Assembly (NCBI GenBank): GCA_937871295.1
Contig: CALMRE010000247.1
Location: forward strand, 1 to 43,603
DNA: 43,603 bases
From: an uncultured bacterium
Lineage (GTDB): Bacteria > UBP6 > UBA1177 > JAKLFG01
Direction of reading: 5' to 3'
Part shown: positions 31,017 to 38,488 of the stretch, piece after piece
Numbering within the stretch: position 1 is the first letter of the stretch
Layout: every line of letters begins with the position of its first letter
The notes under the pieces: model-generated
Told to the model about the DNA's origin: nothing
The model's database searches: none
The model's input: the letters and a program-made list of their open reading frames with translations, nothing else
Made by a program: the position numbers and the translations under genes

Positions 31017-33119
31017 CTAGTGTTCCGATATATCCTTGAGCATGAGGCCGCCGGGGTAGGCGTATGAGACATCCTGCTCCCAGCCGTAGACGAACAGGCC
31101 GCAGCCGCCGGGACAGGTCAGTTCGTGCCTCTTGAAGTCGCTGCCCAGTTGGGCGATGGAGAACTGGTACCCGGTGCCGGCGATGTCGATGAAATCGCTC
31201 ACGACCGTTCCGTTAAGGGTCGCGACGATATTTTTCGGCTTGACGATGGTGGCGAAGTTCGACACATAACTGCCGGGGGTCAGGAAGATGTAATTCTCGC
31301 GATACTGCTCTATCGGCGGGATCACCATCATCGCCGGATCGCCGACACATTCGGAGCCGTGCATGTTCATGCAGGAGGCCGATATCATCTCGGAGCCGGT
31401 GACATACTGGGCGACCATGATCGGTTTATTGGAGGTGATGAAGAGCGGCTGCTGGATGTAGAATTCGGTCCACTGCTGGGCGTTGAGGAATTGGCTCGCG
31501 TCCCACGTGGTGATCCCCTGAAGCGCGGTCGGGATGAAGGGGGTGTAGCCGATCTCGGTCCCGTCTTCCGAAGCGACGATGCGCACCATATCGAAATCGG
31601 TGTCGCCGCGCGGCATGGTCTTCACGATGATGTACTGTTTGCCCCATATCTGGACGGGGAACATCTGGTGTTCGAGGTGGTCGCAGTAACTCCGTTCCGC
31701 CGGTACGTTGGCGCAGACATGACCGCCGAAGACGACGAAGGGGGCGCAGGTGGCCGAATCGGGTGTCTTGCAGCGGATGCGGGCGCCGGTGATGTCGGGA
31801 CCCTTGTCGCTGCTGTTGGTCGGTCCTTCCAGCTGTATGGTCTGGAACCGTTTGAGTTTCAGCGTGGTCCATGCGTTCGCCGCTATGTTGCTCACGCCGT
31901 TGCCGAAATCACCCGAAAGGGCCACGGGAGAATTGACCTCTATCTCTATTTCGGTCGGGTTGAAGCCGATGACGGTGGCGTAGGAGGGGGCGACGGTGGA
32001 AAGAGCGTGGTAGGAGGTGACGATATAGTCGGTGTAGAGGCCGCTGGTCGGCATCAGGAGCGAGGCGTCGTTGGAATACTGTTTGCCGCCGGAACTCCCG
32101 CCCGAATCGACCGAGAGGCCGTCGGCGGTGAAGGGATTGGCGTTGCTGTTGTCGAAGGGGTTGAACTGATAGACCGATACCGGCATATCGGAGACGATGT
32201 GATAGGAAAGGAACGAACTTCCCGGTCCGGTTATCATCCGGTCATGGGGAAAACGGATGATGCCGAGTTTCTTCGGCGGGATGGAAAGCGCCAGCGAGGT
32301 GGTCATGGTCTGGCAGTCGGTCGCGTTGTCGATGCAGAAATAGTTGAGACCCGCGTCGGTCTCGGTCGTGCCGTCGGCCGAGATCGTGATATTCACCACG
32401 GCGGTCATGGTGTCGTTGGTGTTGCTGACCGTTATCGAGTAAACGGGGTCGGTACGGGTCTGGAGCAGGTTGCGCAGGTTGGCGGTGAAATAGTCGCACC
32501 CTTCGTAACTCTTTTCGATGGCCTTTATCTCGCAGAGGGTCAGGCAGTTGCCGCCCAGACACTTCTCTCCGGCCAGTTCGTCGCAGGTCTCCACCGGATC
32601 GGTCAGATGGCCGAGTCCCGTTTCGTCACACTCGTAGACGGCGTAGGGGTCGGCGGTCGTGTCGCAGATATGGGACCCCGGCGTGCACATCTGGTACTGA
32701 CAGCCGAGAGTATCCTTGCAGACGAACCCGGTGGGACAATCCTTCTCCTCCTCGGCGCTACCGTCCGACTTACAGGAGACCACCTTGCTCTCATCTCCTT
32801 CCACACAGCTGATGAAGGCATTCGGTTTGCAGAAGGTGTCATAGTCGGGCGCTTCCAGATCGGCTTCGGTCGGCGGATTCTCGTTTTCGGTCACCGTTTC
32901 CGTTTCGGTCTGCGTTCCGTCGTCGTCGGTCGGGTCGTTCTCGTTCCCGTTCTGGTCGGCCGCGACCTCCTCCTTCAGGCACTGACTCAAATTCAGGTCG
33001 CAGGTGTATCCTTCGGGACAGGGGGTGAACTGGTCGCAGTAGATCGCTTCCTCCTCCTTGGTGCAGGCGAAGGAGAGAAGCAATGCGACCGCAAAAAACG
33101 CGAACAAAGTACGGGTCAT
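31017..33119 (-). CDS. IgGFc-binding-like surface lipoprotein
   Basis: A 700-residue predicted lipoprotein; the signal peptide ends SFA-C19. A Cys motif (CDQFTPCPEGYTCDLNLSQC) is followed by an Asp/Glu/Asn/Thr linker to about residue 85, then a second Cys-rich stretch (CVEGDESKVVSC, CPTGFVCKDTLGC, GSHICDTT). From about residue 200 to the end it matches the IgGFc-binding-like module of myxococcal proteins: SITVSNTNDTMTAVVNITIS, FPHDRMITGPGSSFLSYHIV, YIVTSYHALSTVAPSYATVI, MFPVQIWGKQYIIVKTMPRG, IPPIEQYRENYIFLTPGSYV and CGLFVYGWEQDVSYAYPGG. A ligand-binding or adhesive role outside the cell is likely. GAGGTG precedes the ATG at 33119; an in-frame ATG at 33131 lacks a ribosome site. Confidence 0.82.
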   Translation of the reverse strand: MTRTLFAFFAVALLLSFACTKEEEAIYCDQFTPCPEGYTCDLNLSQCLKEEVAADQNGNENDPTDDDGTQTETETVTENENPPTEADLEAPDYDTFCKPNAFISCVEGDESKVVSCKSDGSAEEEKDCPTGFVCKDTLGCQYQMCTPGSHICDTTADPYAVYECDETGLGHLTDPVETCDELAGEKCLGGNCLTLCEIKAIEKSYEGCDYFTANLRNLLQTRTDPVYSITVSNTNDTMTAVVNITISADGTTETDAGLNYFCIDNATDCQTMTTSLALSIPPKKLGIIRFPHDRMITGPGSSFLSYHIVSDMPVSVYQFNPFDNSNANPFTADGLSVDSGGSSGGKQYSNDASLLMPTSGLYTDYIVTSYHALSTVAPSYATVIGFNPTEIEIEVNSPVALSGDFGNGVSNIAANAWTTLKLKRFQTIQLEGPTNSSDKGPDITGARIRCKTPDSATCAPFVVFGGHVCANVPAERSYCDHLEHQMFPVQIWGKQYIIVKTMPRGDTDFDMVRIVASEDGTEIGYTPFIPTALQGITTWDASQFLNAQQWTEFYIQQPLFITSNKPIMVAQYVTGSEMISASCMNMHGSECVGDPAMMVIPPIEQYRENYIFLTPGSYVSNFATIVKPKNIVATLNGTVVSDFIDIAGTGYQFSIAQLGSDFKRHELTCPGGCGLFVYGWEQDVSYAYPGGLMLKDISEH

Positions 33120-33153
33120 GTGACACCTCATAAAAACCGTTGGTCTGGAGGGG

Positions 33154-33181
33154 ATTATAGGTGTCTGGAAATAATTTGCAA
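33154..33181 (-). promoter_or_regulatory. sigma-70 promoter of the IgGFc-binding-like gene
   Basis: Minus-strand TTGCAA (33176-33181) and TATAAT (33154-33159) are separated by 16 bp, about 35 nt before the ATG at 33119. Confidence 0.7.
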
Positions 33182-33191
33182 TATGGCGGAC

Positions 33192-33225
33192 GAAAAAAAA
33201 CGGCCGGCCCCGCAGGACCGGCCGT
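33192..33225 (-). terminator. strong intrinsic terminator after the thioredoxin-fold lipoprotein gene
   Basis: Read on the minus strand, ACGGCCGG and CCGGCCGT form a perfect 8-bp stem around a 10-nt loop, followed directly by eight T. It separates the 33250 gene from the downstream lipoprotein gene. Confidence 0.93.
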
Positions 33226-33249
33226 GGACAAGTGAATAGAGCGGGGGTA

Positions 33250-34845
33250 TTAACCGCCGCAACTGCCGCCTTTCGGCGCCGGAGCGGGAGCGGTGCCCGG
33301 GGCCGGGGCGGTGGGAACGATGGCCTTCTCACAGCCCTTCTTGCCCGGGTTTTGGGTGCAGAACTGACGCTGGATGTCGGGGGCGGAGATGCCCGAGAAC
33401 TTGAACTTGTTGTTGGCGAGCCACGTCGGGCTGGCGCCGATCTCGAGACCGTTGGCGATCTTGATGTTCTCGCTGTGGAGTTTCCTGCCCTCGTCGCCGG
33501 TCGAACACTTCTCGATCTTCTTCGGGTCGATGCCGTTCACCGCGCACTTCTGCCATTCGGCCGAGCGGATATCGGGATTGCGGCACCAGATGTAATCCAT
33601 GTACTTGAAGTCCTTCGGGTAGTACTTCATGGCGCACAGTTGGCGGATGTTCTCATCGACCTCGGGCTGGCCGTGCAGGGCGTTGAATTTGCCGTCGGGC
33701 GTCTCGGTGGCGATGTAATTGACATGGAAGTCGATCTTGTTGCCGAACGCCTTGAGCACGTCCTTCATCGCGTCGAGCGCCTTGGTGCCGTAGGGGCACT
33801 GGCTCATGACGAACAGATCGAGCCGTTCCTTCATCTCCTTGCGGCAAACGAGGTTGTTCTTGCAGGTGTCGTCGTCGCAGTCGATCTTGCCGTCGCCGGT
33901 GTCGTCGATGGTGTTGTCGCATATCTCGGCGGTCGGGTCGAACTTGCCGCCCACGCGGAGCATTTTCTTGTCGTTGACATCGAGCATCCAGCGCTGGACC
34001 TGCTGGAACCCGGCATCCTCGGTCACATTCTTGTCGAACAGGAACGCCGGAAGCAGTTTCGCATCGGTTCCCTTAATGGTCTCGTAGAGTTTCTTTCCCT
34101 CATCGGTGCCGTAGTCGATCTTCTTCTCGACAAGGCCGGGGAAGATGTTCTTCATCTGGTTGATGATCGGATCGACCACGCAGTTCTTGCAGCGGGCGTC
34201 GGTCAGGACCGTCAGATCGACCTTCTTGGGGGCCGGGATCGATTTGCAGGCTTCCGGTTTGTTCTCCGGTTTGTAGGCGTTGCAGATGTTGCGGAGAAAA
34301 TCGTTCTCGGTGCGGCCGCCCTTGTAGCGTTCGCCGTTGACGAAGATGGTGGGGGAGCCGCTCGCCTGCTTTTCCTTTGAAGCGGTATAGGAGGCCGAAA
34401 GCAGTTTCTTGCCTTCGTCGCCGTCGGCGCAGGACTTGATCTTGGCGCCGTCGACTTTCGCCTCGGTGGCGCAAGCGTCGAAATTATTCGGGATCTCACG
34501 GTAGTTCTTGTTCATGCAGAACACGAGGTCGAGATATTTCTTGGGTTCGACCTTCGCGGCGCAGATCTCAAGCAGGTTGCCCTTGACCTCGTTCTCGCCG
34601 TGCATGGAGGAGAGCTGACCGTCCTTTTCCTGACCGATGAAGTGGCGGTTGAATTCTACCGCGTTGCCCAGTTTGTCGAGGACCGGCTTGATGCCGTTAT
34701 CGACCTGAACGCCGAAGGGACACTGCGACATGATGTGGAAATCGACCTTTACCTTCTCTTTGGCGGCGCCGCCCTTCTTGAGCTGGTCGCAACCAGACAG
34801 CAGTAACGCAGTGGCGGCCATCGCCACGATGATGAACTTTTTCAC
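33250..34845 (-). CDS. lipoprotein with tandem GILT/DsbA-like thioredoxin folds
   Basis: A 531-residue predicted lipoprotein, lipobox L-S-G-C19 with Asp at +2. It has three thioredoxin-like parts. Part 1 (about 32-200) has SQCPFG at C42, HGENEVKGNLLEIC and the cis-Pro-like GSPTIFVNGERYKGG. Part 2 (about 208-300) has a true CxxC, C219-K-N-C222. Part 3 (about 340-505) repeats part 1 with SQCPYG at C350, HGQPEVDENIRQLC and GASPTWLANNKF. The outer parts resemble GILT/DsbA reductases but keep only the first active-site Cys. A MopE-like metal-binding stretch (ICDNTIDDTGDGKIDCDDDT, about 308-327) joins parts 2 and 3; the tail is Pro-Ala-rich and ends SCGG. It lacks the Asp linker of its neighbours. 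GTG at 34845 lies 6 nt after GGAGG; the ATG at 34851 abuts that site. Confidence 0.8.
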   Translation of the reverse strand: MKKFIIVAMAATALLLSGCDQLKKGGAAKEKVKVDFHIMSQCPFGVQVDNGIKPVLDKLGNAVEFNRHFIGQEKDGQLSSMHGENEVKGNLLEICAAKVEPKKYLDLVFCMNKNYREIPNNFDACATEAKVDGAKIKSCADGDEGKKLLSASYTASKEKQASGSPTIFVNGERYKGGRTENDFLRNICNAYKPENKPEACKSIPAPKKVDLTVLTDARCKNCVVDPIINQMKNIFPGLVEKKIDYGTDEGKKLYETIKGTDAKLLPAFLFDKNVTEDAGFQQVQRWMLDVNDKKMLRVGGKFDPTAEICDNTIDDTGDGKIDCDDDTCKNNLVCRKEMKERLDLFVMSQCPYGTKALDAMKDVLKAFGNKIDFHVNYIATETPDGKFNALHGQPEVDENIRQLCAMKYYPKDFKYMDYIWCRNPDIRSAEWQKCAVNGIDPKKIEKCSTGDEGRKLHSENIKIANGLEIGASPTWLANNKFKFSGISAPDIQRQFCTQNPGKKGCEKAIVPTAPAPGTAPAPAPKGGSCGG

Positions 34846-34873
34846 AGGCATCCTCCGATAATTATTTGATAAA

Positions 34874-34912
34874 ACCCCAACAGTGCAGAAGTCGTTATAT
34901 CTGCAAACGGGG
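34874..34912 (-). promoter_or_regulatory. structured 5' leader of the thioredoxin-fold lipoprotein gene
   Basis: In the minus-strand transcript CCCC (34909-34912) can pair with GGGG near 34874-34877, and TGCAGA pairs with TCTGCA inside, giving an interrupted hairpin of about 38 nt at the predicted 5' end. It may protect the mRNA or act as a regulatory fold or operator. Confidence 0.4.
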
Positions 34913-34913
34913 C

Positions 34914-34942
34914 ACTCTATCCCAATGGCCTGTTTTTGTCAA
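34914..34942 (-). promoter_or_regulatory. sigma-70 promoter of the thioredoxin-fold lipoprotein gene
   Basis: Minus-strand TTGACA (34937-34942) and TAGAGT (34914-34919) have a 17-bp spacer. The transcript would begin near 34907, at the foot of the leader hairpin. Confidence 0.65.
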
Positions 34943-35013
34943 GTCGGACGGAGTGTTTTTTTGTCGAGCGCTCTTGTCCGCCGTTAACGGGAGTTATGCG
35001 CCATTTTAATATA

Positions 35014-35193
35014 ATGCTACCATCTTTCAACAGCGTTGAGCATACGATTGACGGGAATATGAGGCCGGAACTGCATGAAACGAACGAACAGAAAAATGTG
35101 CATCGCCGTAAGCGGGGAGCAATCGCGGAGTTAGCCCTCAAGAGTGAGCGACTCTCCACAATGGTGTTGAAAGGCCGAAATTACGCGGTGTGA
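35014..35193 (+). CDS. possible small basic protein, uncertain
   Basis: The 34846-35204 gap holds the promoter and leader above and this less GC-rich stretch. An ATG at 35014 opens a 59-residue frame; ATG at 35059 would give 44 residues beginning MRPELHETNEQKNVHRRKRG. The product is Lys/Arg-rich and helical in appearance, with no family recognised. TATAAT at 35010-35015 overlaps the first ATG, so if that is a -10 box the 35059 start is favoured, but no -35 box is spaced properly and no clear Shine-Dalgarno exists. It ends 11 nt before the convergent corC stop. It could equally be non-coding or a gene remnant. Confidence 0.25.
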   Translation: MLPSFNSVEHTIDGNMRPELHETNEQKNVHRRKRGAIAELALKSERLSTMVLKGRNYAV

Positions 35194-35204
35194 CGCTGGT
35201 GCGG

Positions 35205-36491
35205 TCAGGAGAGTTTGCGGATCTCCACACGGGTGACATGGCGGTCGTCGCTTTCGGCGACGCGGAACAAAAAGCCTTGATATTCGAACTTGTAGCCCTT
35301 CGCCGGGACGAAGCCCGCCTGCGCGGTGATGAAGCCGCCCAGCGAGTTGTATTCGCCGTCCTCGGGCATCTTGATGTCTATCTCTTCCTCCAGATCGTAT
35401 ATGGAGATATGGGCGTCGACACTGATGACATTGTCTTTGAGTTTGGTTATCTGATCCTCCTCCTTGTCGACCTCGTCCTTGATGTCGCCGACCAGTTCTT
35501 CAAGGATATCCTCGAGGGTGATGATACCGGAGGTGCCGCCGAATTCGTCAACGACCACCGCCATGTGGGTCCGTTTCGCCTGCATGGTCTTGAGCGTTTC
35601 GTTGATCTTCTGGCTCTCGGGGGCGAAGAGGACCGGCTTGCGCAGATAGGGGGCTATCGGCCGGTCGAGGTCGACTCCGCCTTTGGTGAAATCGGCGACG
35701 AGACTTTTGGCGAGCAGTATCCCTTTGACATTATCGACGCTCTCCTCGTAGACCGGGATGCGGGAGTGGCCCCATTCCGATATCTTTTTCATCGCCTCGC
35801 CGATAGTGTCGGTCGTTTCAAGGAAATGGGCGTCGGTGCGGGGGATCATGATCTCGCCGACGACCGTTTCGCGGAATTCCACCACCGACGAAAGCAGTTC
35901 TCCCTGTTCTTCCTTCTCGAAGACACCGTGTTCGCTCCCCTTCCTTATAAGATATTCTATCTCATGTTCGGTGATGTTGAGTCCCTCATTCCCCGAATCT
36001 TTTCCTCCCATGAGCCGGACAAGCAGTCGGGCGAATTTGGAAAGGATAATGGCAAGCGGCGAGAAGAGCATATCGAACAGTCGCAGCATGAACAGCGCCG
36101 GGACAGCCACCTTCTCGGCATTCAACTTGGCGTAGGTCTTGGGGGTTATCTCGCCGAAAACGAGCAGGATGAAGGTCATGACCCCGACCGCCGCCGCGTC
36201 GGCCCACGAACCGAGGTAGTGGTGGGCGATGTTCGCGCCGAGCACCGAGGCGAGGATATTGACGAGGTTGTTGCCGATGAGAATGGTGGAGAGTATGAGG
36301 CTCGGCTTGACCATCCACTTCTTCAGCAAGCCGGCGGCGTAGGGGTGCTTTTCCAGCAAATGATGGACCTTGGTGTCGGACAGCGCGGTGAGCGCCGTTT
36401 CGGTACCGCTGAAAAAGGCGCTGAAGATGAGGCAGACGATGACGCCGATGATCTCGAACTGGACGCCGGGACCGGGAGGTATGGATTCCAA
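35205..36491 (-). CDS. CorC/HlyC-family protein with CNNM (DUF21), CBS and CorC domains
   Basis: About 428 residues. The N-terminal CNNM/DUF21 membrane domain has three to four helices with FFSGTETALTALS and FGEITPKTYAKLNAEKV. Two CBS domains follow (about 205-325; VGEIMIPRTDAHFLETTDTI, GHSRIPVYEES, AVVVDEFGGTSGIITLEDIL, EELVGDI), then the CorC/HlyC transporter-associated domain (ISVDAHISIYDLEEE, YNSLGGFITAQAGFVPAKGY). Related proteins take part in Mg2+/Co2+ or Na+-coupled Mg2+ transport. The TTG at 36491 lies 6 nt after GGAG and is preferred; GTG at 36503 is in frame, adds four residues and lacks a ribosome site. In many proteobacteria corC sits beside ybeY and lnt; here it is 10 kb away. 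Confidence 0.86.
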   Translation of the reverse strand: MESIPPGPGVQFEIIGVIVCLIFSAFFSGTETALTALSDTKVHHLLEKHPYAAGLLKKWMVKPSLILSTILIGNNLVNILASVLGANIAHHYLGSWADAAAVGVMTFILLVFGEITPKTYAKLNAEKVAVPALFMLRLFDMLFSPLAIILSKFARLLVRLMGGKDSGNEGLNITEHEIEYLIRKGSEHGVFEKEEQGELLSSVVEFRETVVGEIMIPRTDAHFLETTDTIGEAMKKISEWGHSRIPVYEESVDNVKGILLAKSLVADFTKGGVDLDRPIAPYLRKPVLFAPESQKINETLKTMQAKRTHMAVVVDEFGGTSGIITLEDILEELVGDIKDEVDKEEDQITKLKDNVISVDAHISIYDLEEEIDIKMPEDGEYNSLGGFITAQAGFVPAKGYKFEYQGFLFRVAESDDRHVTRVEIRKLS

Positions 36492-36542
36492 AAGGATCTC
36501 CACGAAAAGTTGATCACGGACCGCGAAGGGCCCACGCTCCTG

Positions 36543-36570
36543 TATCTACCAGATTCTGGGGATTTATCAA
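36543..36570 (-). promoter_or_regulatory. sigma-70 promoter of the CorC-family gene
   Basis: Minus-strand TTGATA (36565-36570) and TAGATA (36543-36548) are separated by 16 bp, about 45-50 nt before the start codon. Confidence 0.5.
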
Positions 36571-36607
36571 CTATTCCGGAGGAGGAGGGGGCGAAGGTTT
36601 CATTTTA

Positions 36608-36636
36608 TTGCCATTTCAAGGCGAGTGCGGTATGCT
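36608..36636 (+). promoter_or_regulatory. sigma-70 promoter of the C25 peptidase lipoprotein
   Basis: TTGCCA at 36608-36613 and TATGCT at 36631-36636 have a 17-bp spacer. GGAGG at 36656-36660 and GTG at 36668 follow. Confidence 0.6.
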
Positions 36637-36667
36637 GGCGGCGACTTTTTTTCACGGAGGTGCGCCG

Positions 36668-38410
36668 GTGAAAAAGGCGTTCGTGTTACCGTTCATGTTC
36701 CTCTCTCTGGTCGCTTGCACGCCGGTCGAGGAGGGTGCTCTCATCATCACCGGCGACGGTGAGATTGGGGAAAAGGAGGTCGTCGACAATGATCCGTCGG
36801 ATCCGTCGGATCAGACCGATCTGTCTGATCTGTCCGACGACTTTGTGGTCGTCGATGAGATCATCGTGGACGAGACACCCGATATCGACGAGCCGGTCGT
36901 TGAATTCGACCCGCCCGACCTGACCGTCGCGCCGGTCGCCTACATCGTGACGGTCGAGGCCTTCCGTAAGACCTTTGAGTTGCTTGCGATACTTCACAGC
37001 GCTATCGGCCTGCCGACGGCGGTGGCGACGGTCGAGGATATCTGCGGCGGCTCCTGCGACGAAGGTGATCCGCGCAACGATACGGCGGCGGCGATAAAGG
37101 CGTGGGCGTTGACCCGTCCGGGGCTTCAGCATCTTATTCTCGGCGGCGATATCGAGGTGGTGCCGTCGCGCGCCGTCCATGACAAATACTCGAATATCGT
37201 CGCCGGTACCTATGAGGAGGATTTCAAGAGCGACCACTACTACGCCGATCTTTCCGAATGGGACGGCAACCACAACGGCATTTACGCCGAAGATACCGGC
37301 GACAGCCCCGACCTGCTTCCCGAGTTGGCGGTCTCGCGCATCCCGGTCTCCGACGATATCGAGGCGGCCCGCTATGTGGCCAAAGCGCGTCGCTATCTGA
37401 CCGCCTACAACGCCGCCGATATGCAGAAGGCGCTTCTTATCGCCAATGTCGCGACCAATTACAATGGGATAGATATCAACGCCGGTTACTACTTCGAGAA
37501 TGAAGGACGGACCGTATCGGCTATTCCACCGAGTTTCACGATACGGCGGCTCTATGCATCGACCTTCCCGCCGCCGAGCCTGTCGGCCGAGACCTTGACG
37601 CTCGCCAAGGAGGAGGAGGCGCTGGAGGCGGGGACCAATATCGTGGTTCATAACGGCCACGGCTACCCGAGCCTGCTGACCTGCGAACAGGTGGGCGACG
37701 ATCTCGATTTCACCGGCGCGATGGCCTATGCGCTGACCAACCAGACGCCGCTGGTGTTCCTTTCGGGCGCCTGTCAGGCGGGACAGTTCGAGGCTCCCTT
37801 CACCTGGCATTACACCAACAGCGCGGGAGAGGCGAAAGAGAAGGTATTCACCGACGATTCGGCGGGCGAACTGCTGGTCAACGCCCCCAACGGCGGCGCC
37901 GTCATCTACCTCGGCAACACCACCACCGGCCTCGGCCTCGCCGGGGGAAGTCAGCTTATCGATGAACTCCTGAAGTATGCCTTCGCCAACCCGCGGCCGC
38001 TCGCCGGAGATGCGCTCCGGGCGGCGCGGATCGCCCTACCGCAAAACGACACCTTCACCCCGCCGGTCGTTTCGGTGCCCCTGCCGGTGGTCGATCCCGA
38101 CAGTTGGGCATGGACGCAGAAGGCGACGGTGCTGCTCGGCGACGGGGCGTTGCCGCTGTGGACCGTGGCGACGCCGGTGTCGAATCTGCCGCTGTTCAGC
38201 GTCGAAAAGGTGAACGGCGGGGCGCGGATAACGATGACCCATATCCCGGAGGGGGCGACGGGGCGCATCCATTTCTGCGGCAACTACTACACCGTTGCGG
38301 CGGGGGAGACCGAAAAGACCGTTGCCGCGCCGGGCGATTGCCTCACCGCCGAGGCGGCCCTTTCGTCGCCGACCGCGCAGTACTGGTTCGATTCAATATC
38401 GGTATTCTAA
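36668..38410 (+). CDS. C25 (gingipain-like) cysteine peptidase lipoprotein
   Basis: A 580-residue predicted lipoprotein, lipobox L-V-A-C17, with an Asp-rich linker to about residue 85 that includes five DPS/DQT/DLS triplets. Residues of about 90-460 match the C25 fold: YIVTVEAFRKTFELLAILHS, LQHLILGGDIEVVPSR, the DHYYADLSEWDGNHNGIYAE block and LLPELAVSRIPV. The catalytic dyad is H331 in VHNGHG and C369 in LSGACQAG, and GAVIYLGNTTTG follows. A C-terminal beta-domain of about 90 residues has two Cys. Family members are secreted proteases or, in Bacteroidota, the PorU sortase. No LolA or type IX signal is seen. GTG follows GGAGG by 7 nt. Activity is likely but its target is unknown. Confidence 0.82.
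   Translation: MKKAFVLPFMFLSLVACTPVEEGALIITGDGEIGEKEVVDNDPSDPSDQTDLSDLSDDFVVVDEIIVDETPDIDEPVVEFDPPDLTVAPVAYIVTVEAFRKTFELLAILHSAIGLPTAVATVEDICGGSCDEGDPRNDTAAAIKAWALTRPGLQHLILGGDIEVVPSRAVHDKYSNIVAGTYEEDFKSDHYYADLSEWDGNHNGIYAEDTGDSPDLLPELAVSRIPVSDDIEAARYVAKARRYLTAYNAADMQKALLIANVATNYNGIDINAGYYFENEGRTVSAIPPSFTIRRLYASTFPPPSLSAETLTLAKEEEALEAGTNIVVHNGHGYPSLLTCEQVGDDLDFTGAMAYALTNQTPLVFLSGACQAGQFEAPFTWHYTNSAGEAKEKVFTDDSAGELLVNAPNGGAVIYLGNTTTGLGLAGGSQLIDELLKYAFANPRPLAGDALRAARIALPQNDTFTPPVVSVPLPVVDPDSWAWTQKATVLLGDGALPLWTVATPVSNLPLFSVEKVNGGARITMTHIPEGATGRIHFCGNYYTVAAGETEKTVAAPGDCLTAEAALSSPTAQYWFDSISVF
36791..36835 (+). repeat. five 9-bp linker repeats
   Basis: Five 9-bp units begin with GAT: two perfect GATCCGTCG copies, then GATCAGACC, GATCTGTCT and GATCTGTCC. 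They encode DPS-DPS-DQT-DLS-DLS in the linker of the C25 peptidase lipoprotein. Confidence 0.75.
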
Positions 38411-38417
38411 CTTCAAG

Positions 38418-38445
38418 TTGACACCTGCGCGCCGTTCATTATAAT
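38418..38445 (+). promoter_or_regulatory. near-consensus sigma-70 promoter of the beta-helix lipoprotein
   Basis: TTGACA at 38418-38423 and TATAAT at 38440-38445 are both perfect, with a 16-bp spacer. AGGAGG at 38477-38482 follows. This is one of the strongest promoters in the window. Confidence 0.85.
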
Positions 38446-38488
38446 CCCCCCGCAACCGAAGGTAACCATTCTCTTTAGGAGGTTGACC

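Noticed and set aside
31000-31025. Possible bidirectional terminator between mntP and the convergent lipoprotein gene
   Set aside because: The short CGGC/GCCG pairing overlaps both coding ends and lacks a T run on either side.
31125-33239. Plus-strand open frame of about 700 codons opposite the IgGFc-binding-like gene
   Set aside because: It is antisense to a lipoprotein gene with a promoter, signal peptide and family motifs; the plus-strand product is Gly/Val/Arg-rich with no recognisable domain and runs through the strong terminator at 33192-33225.
34917-35159. 80-codon minus-strand frame in the gap before corC
   Set aside because: It runs across the promoter of the thioredoxin-fold gene and its composition does not look like a real protein; no ribosome site was found.
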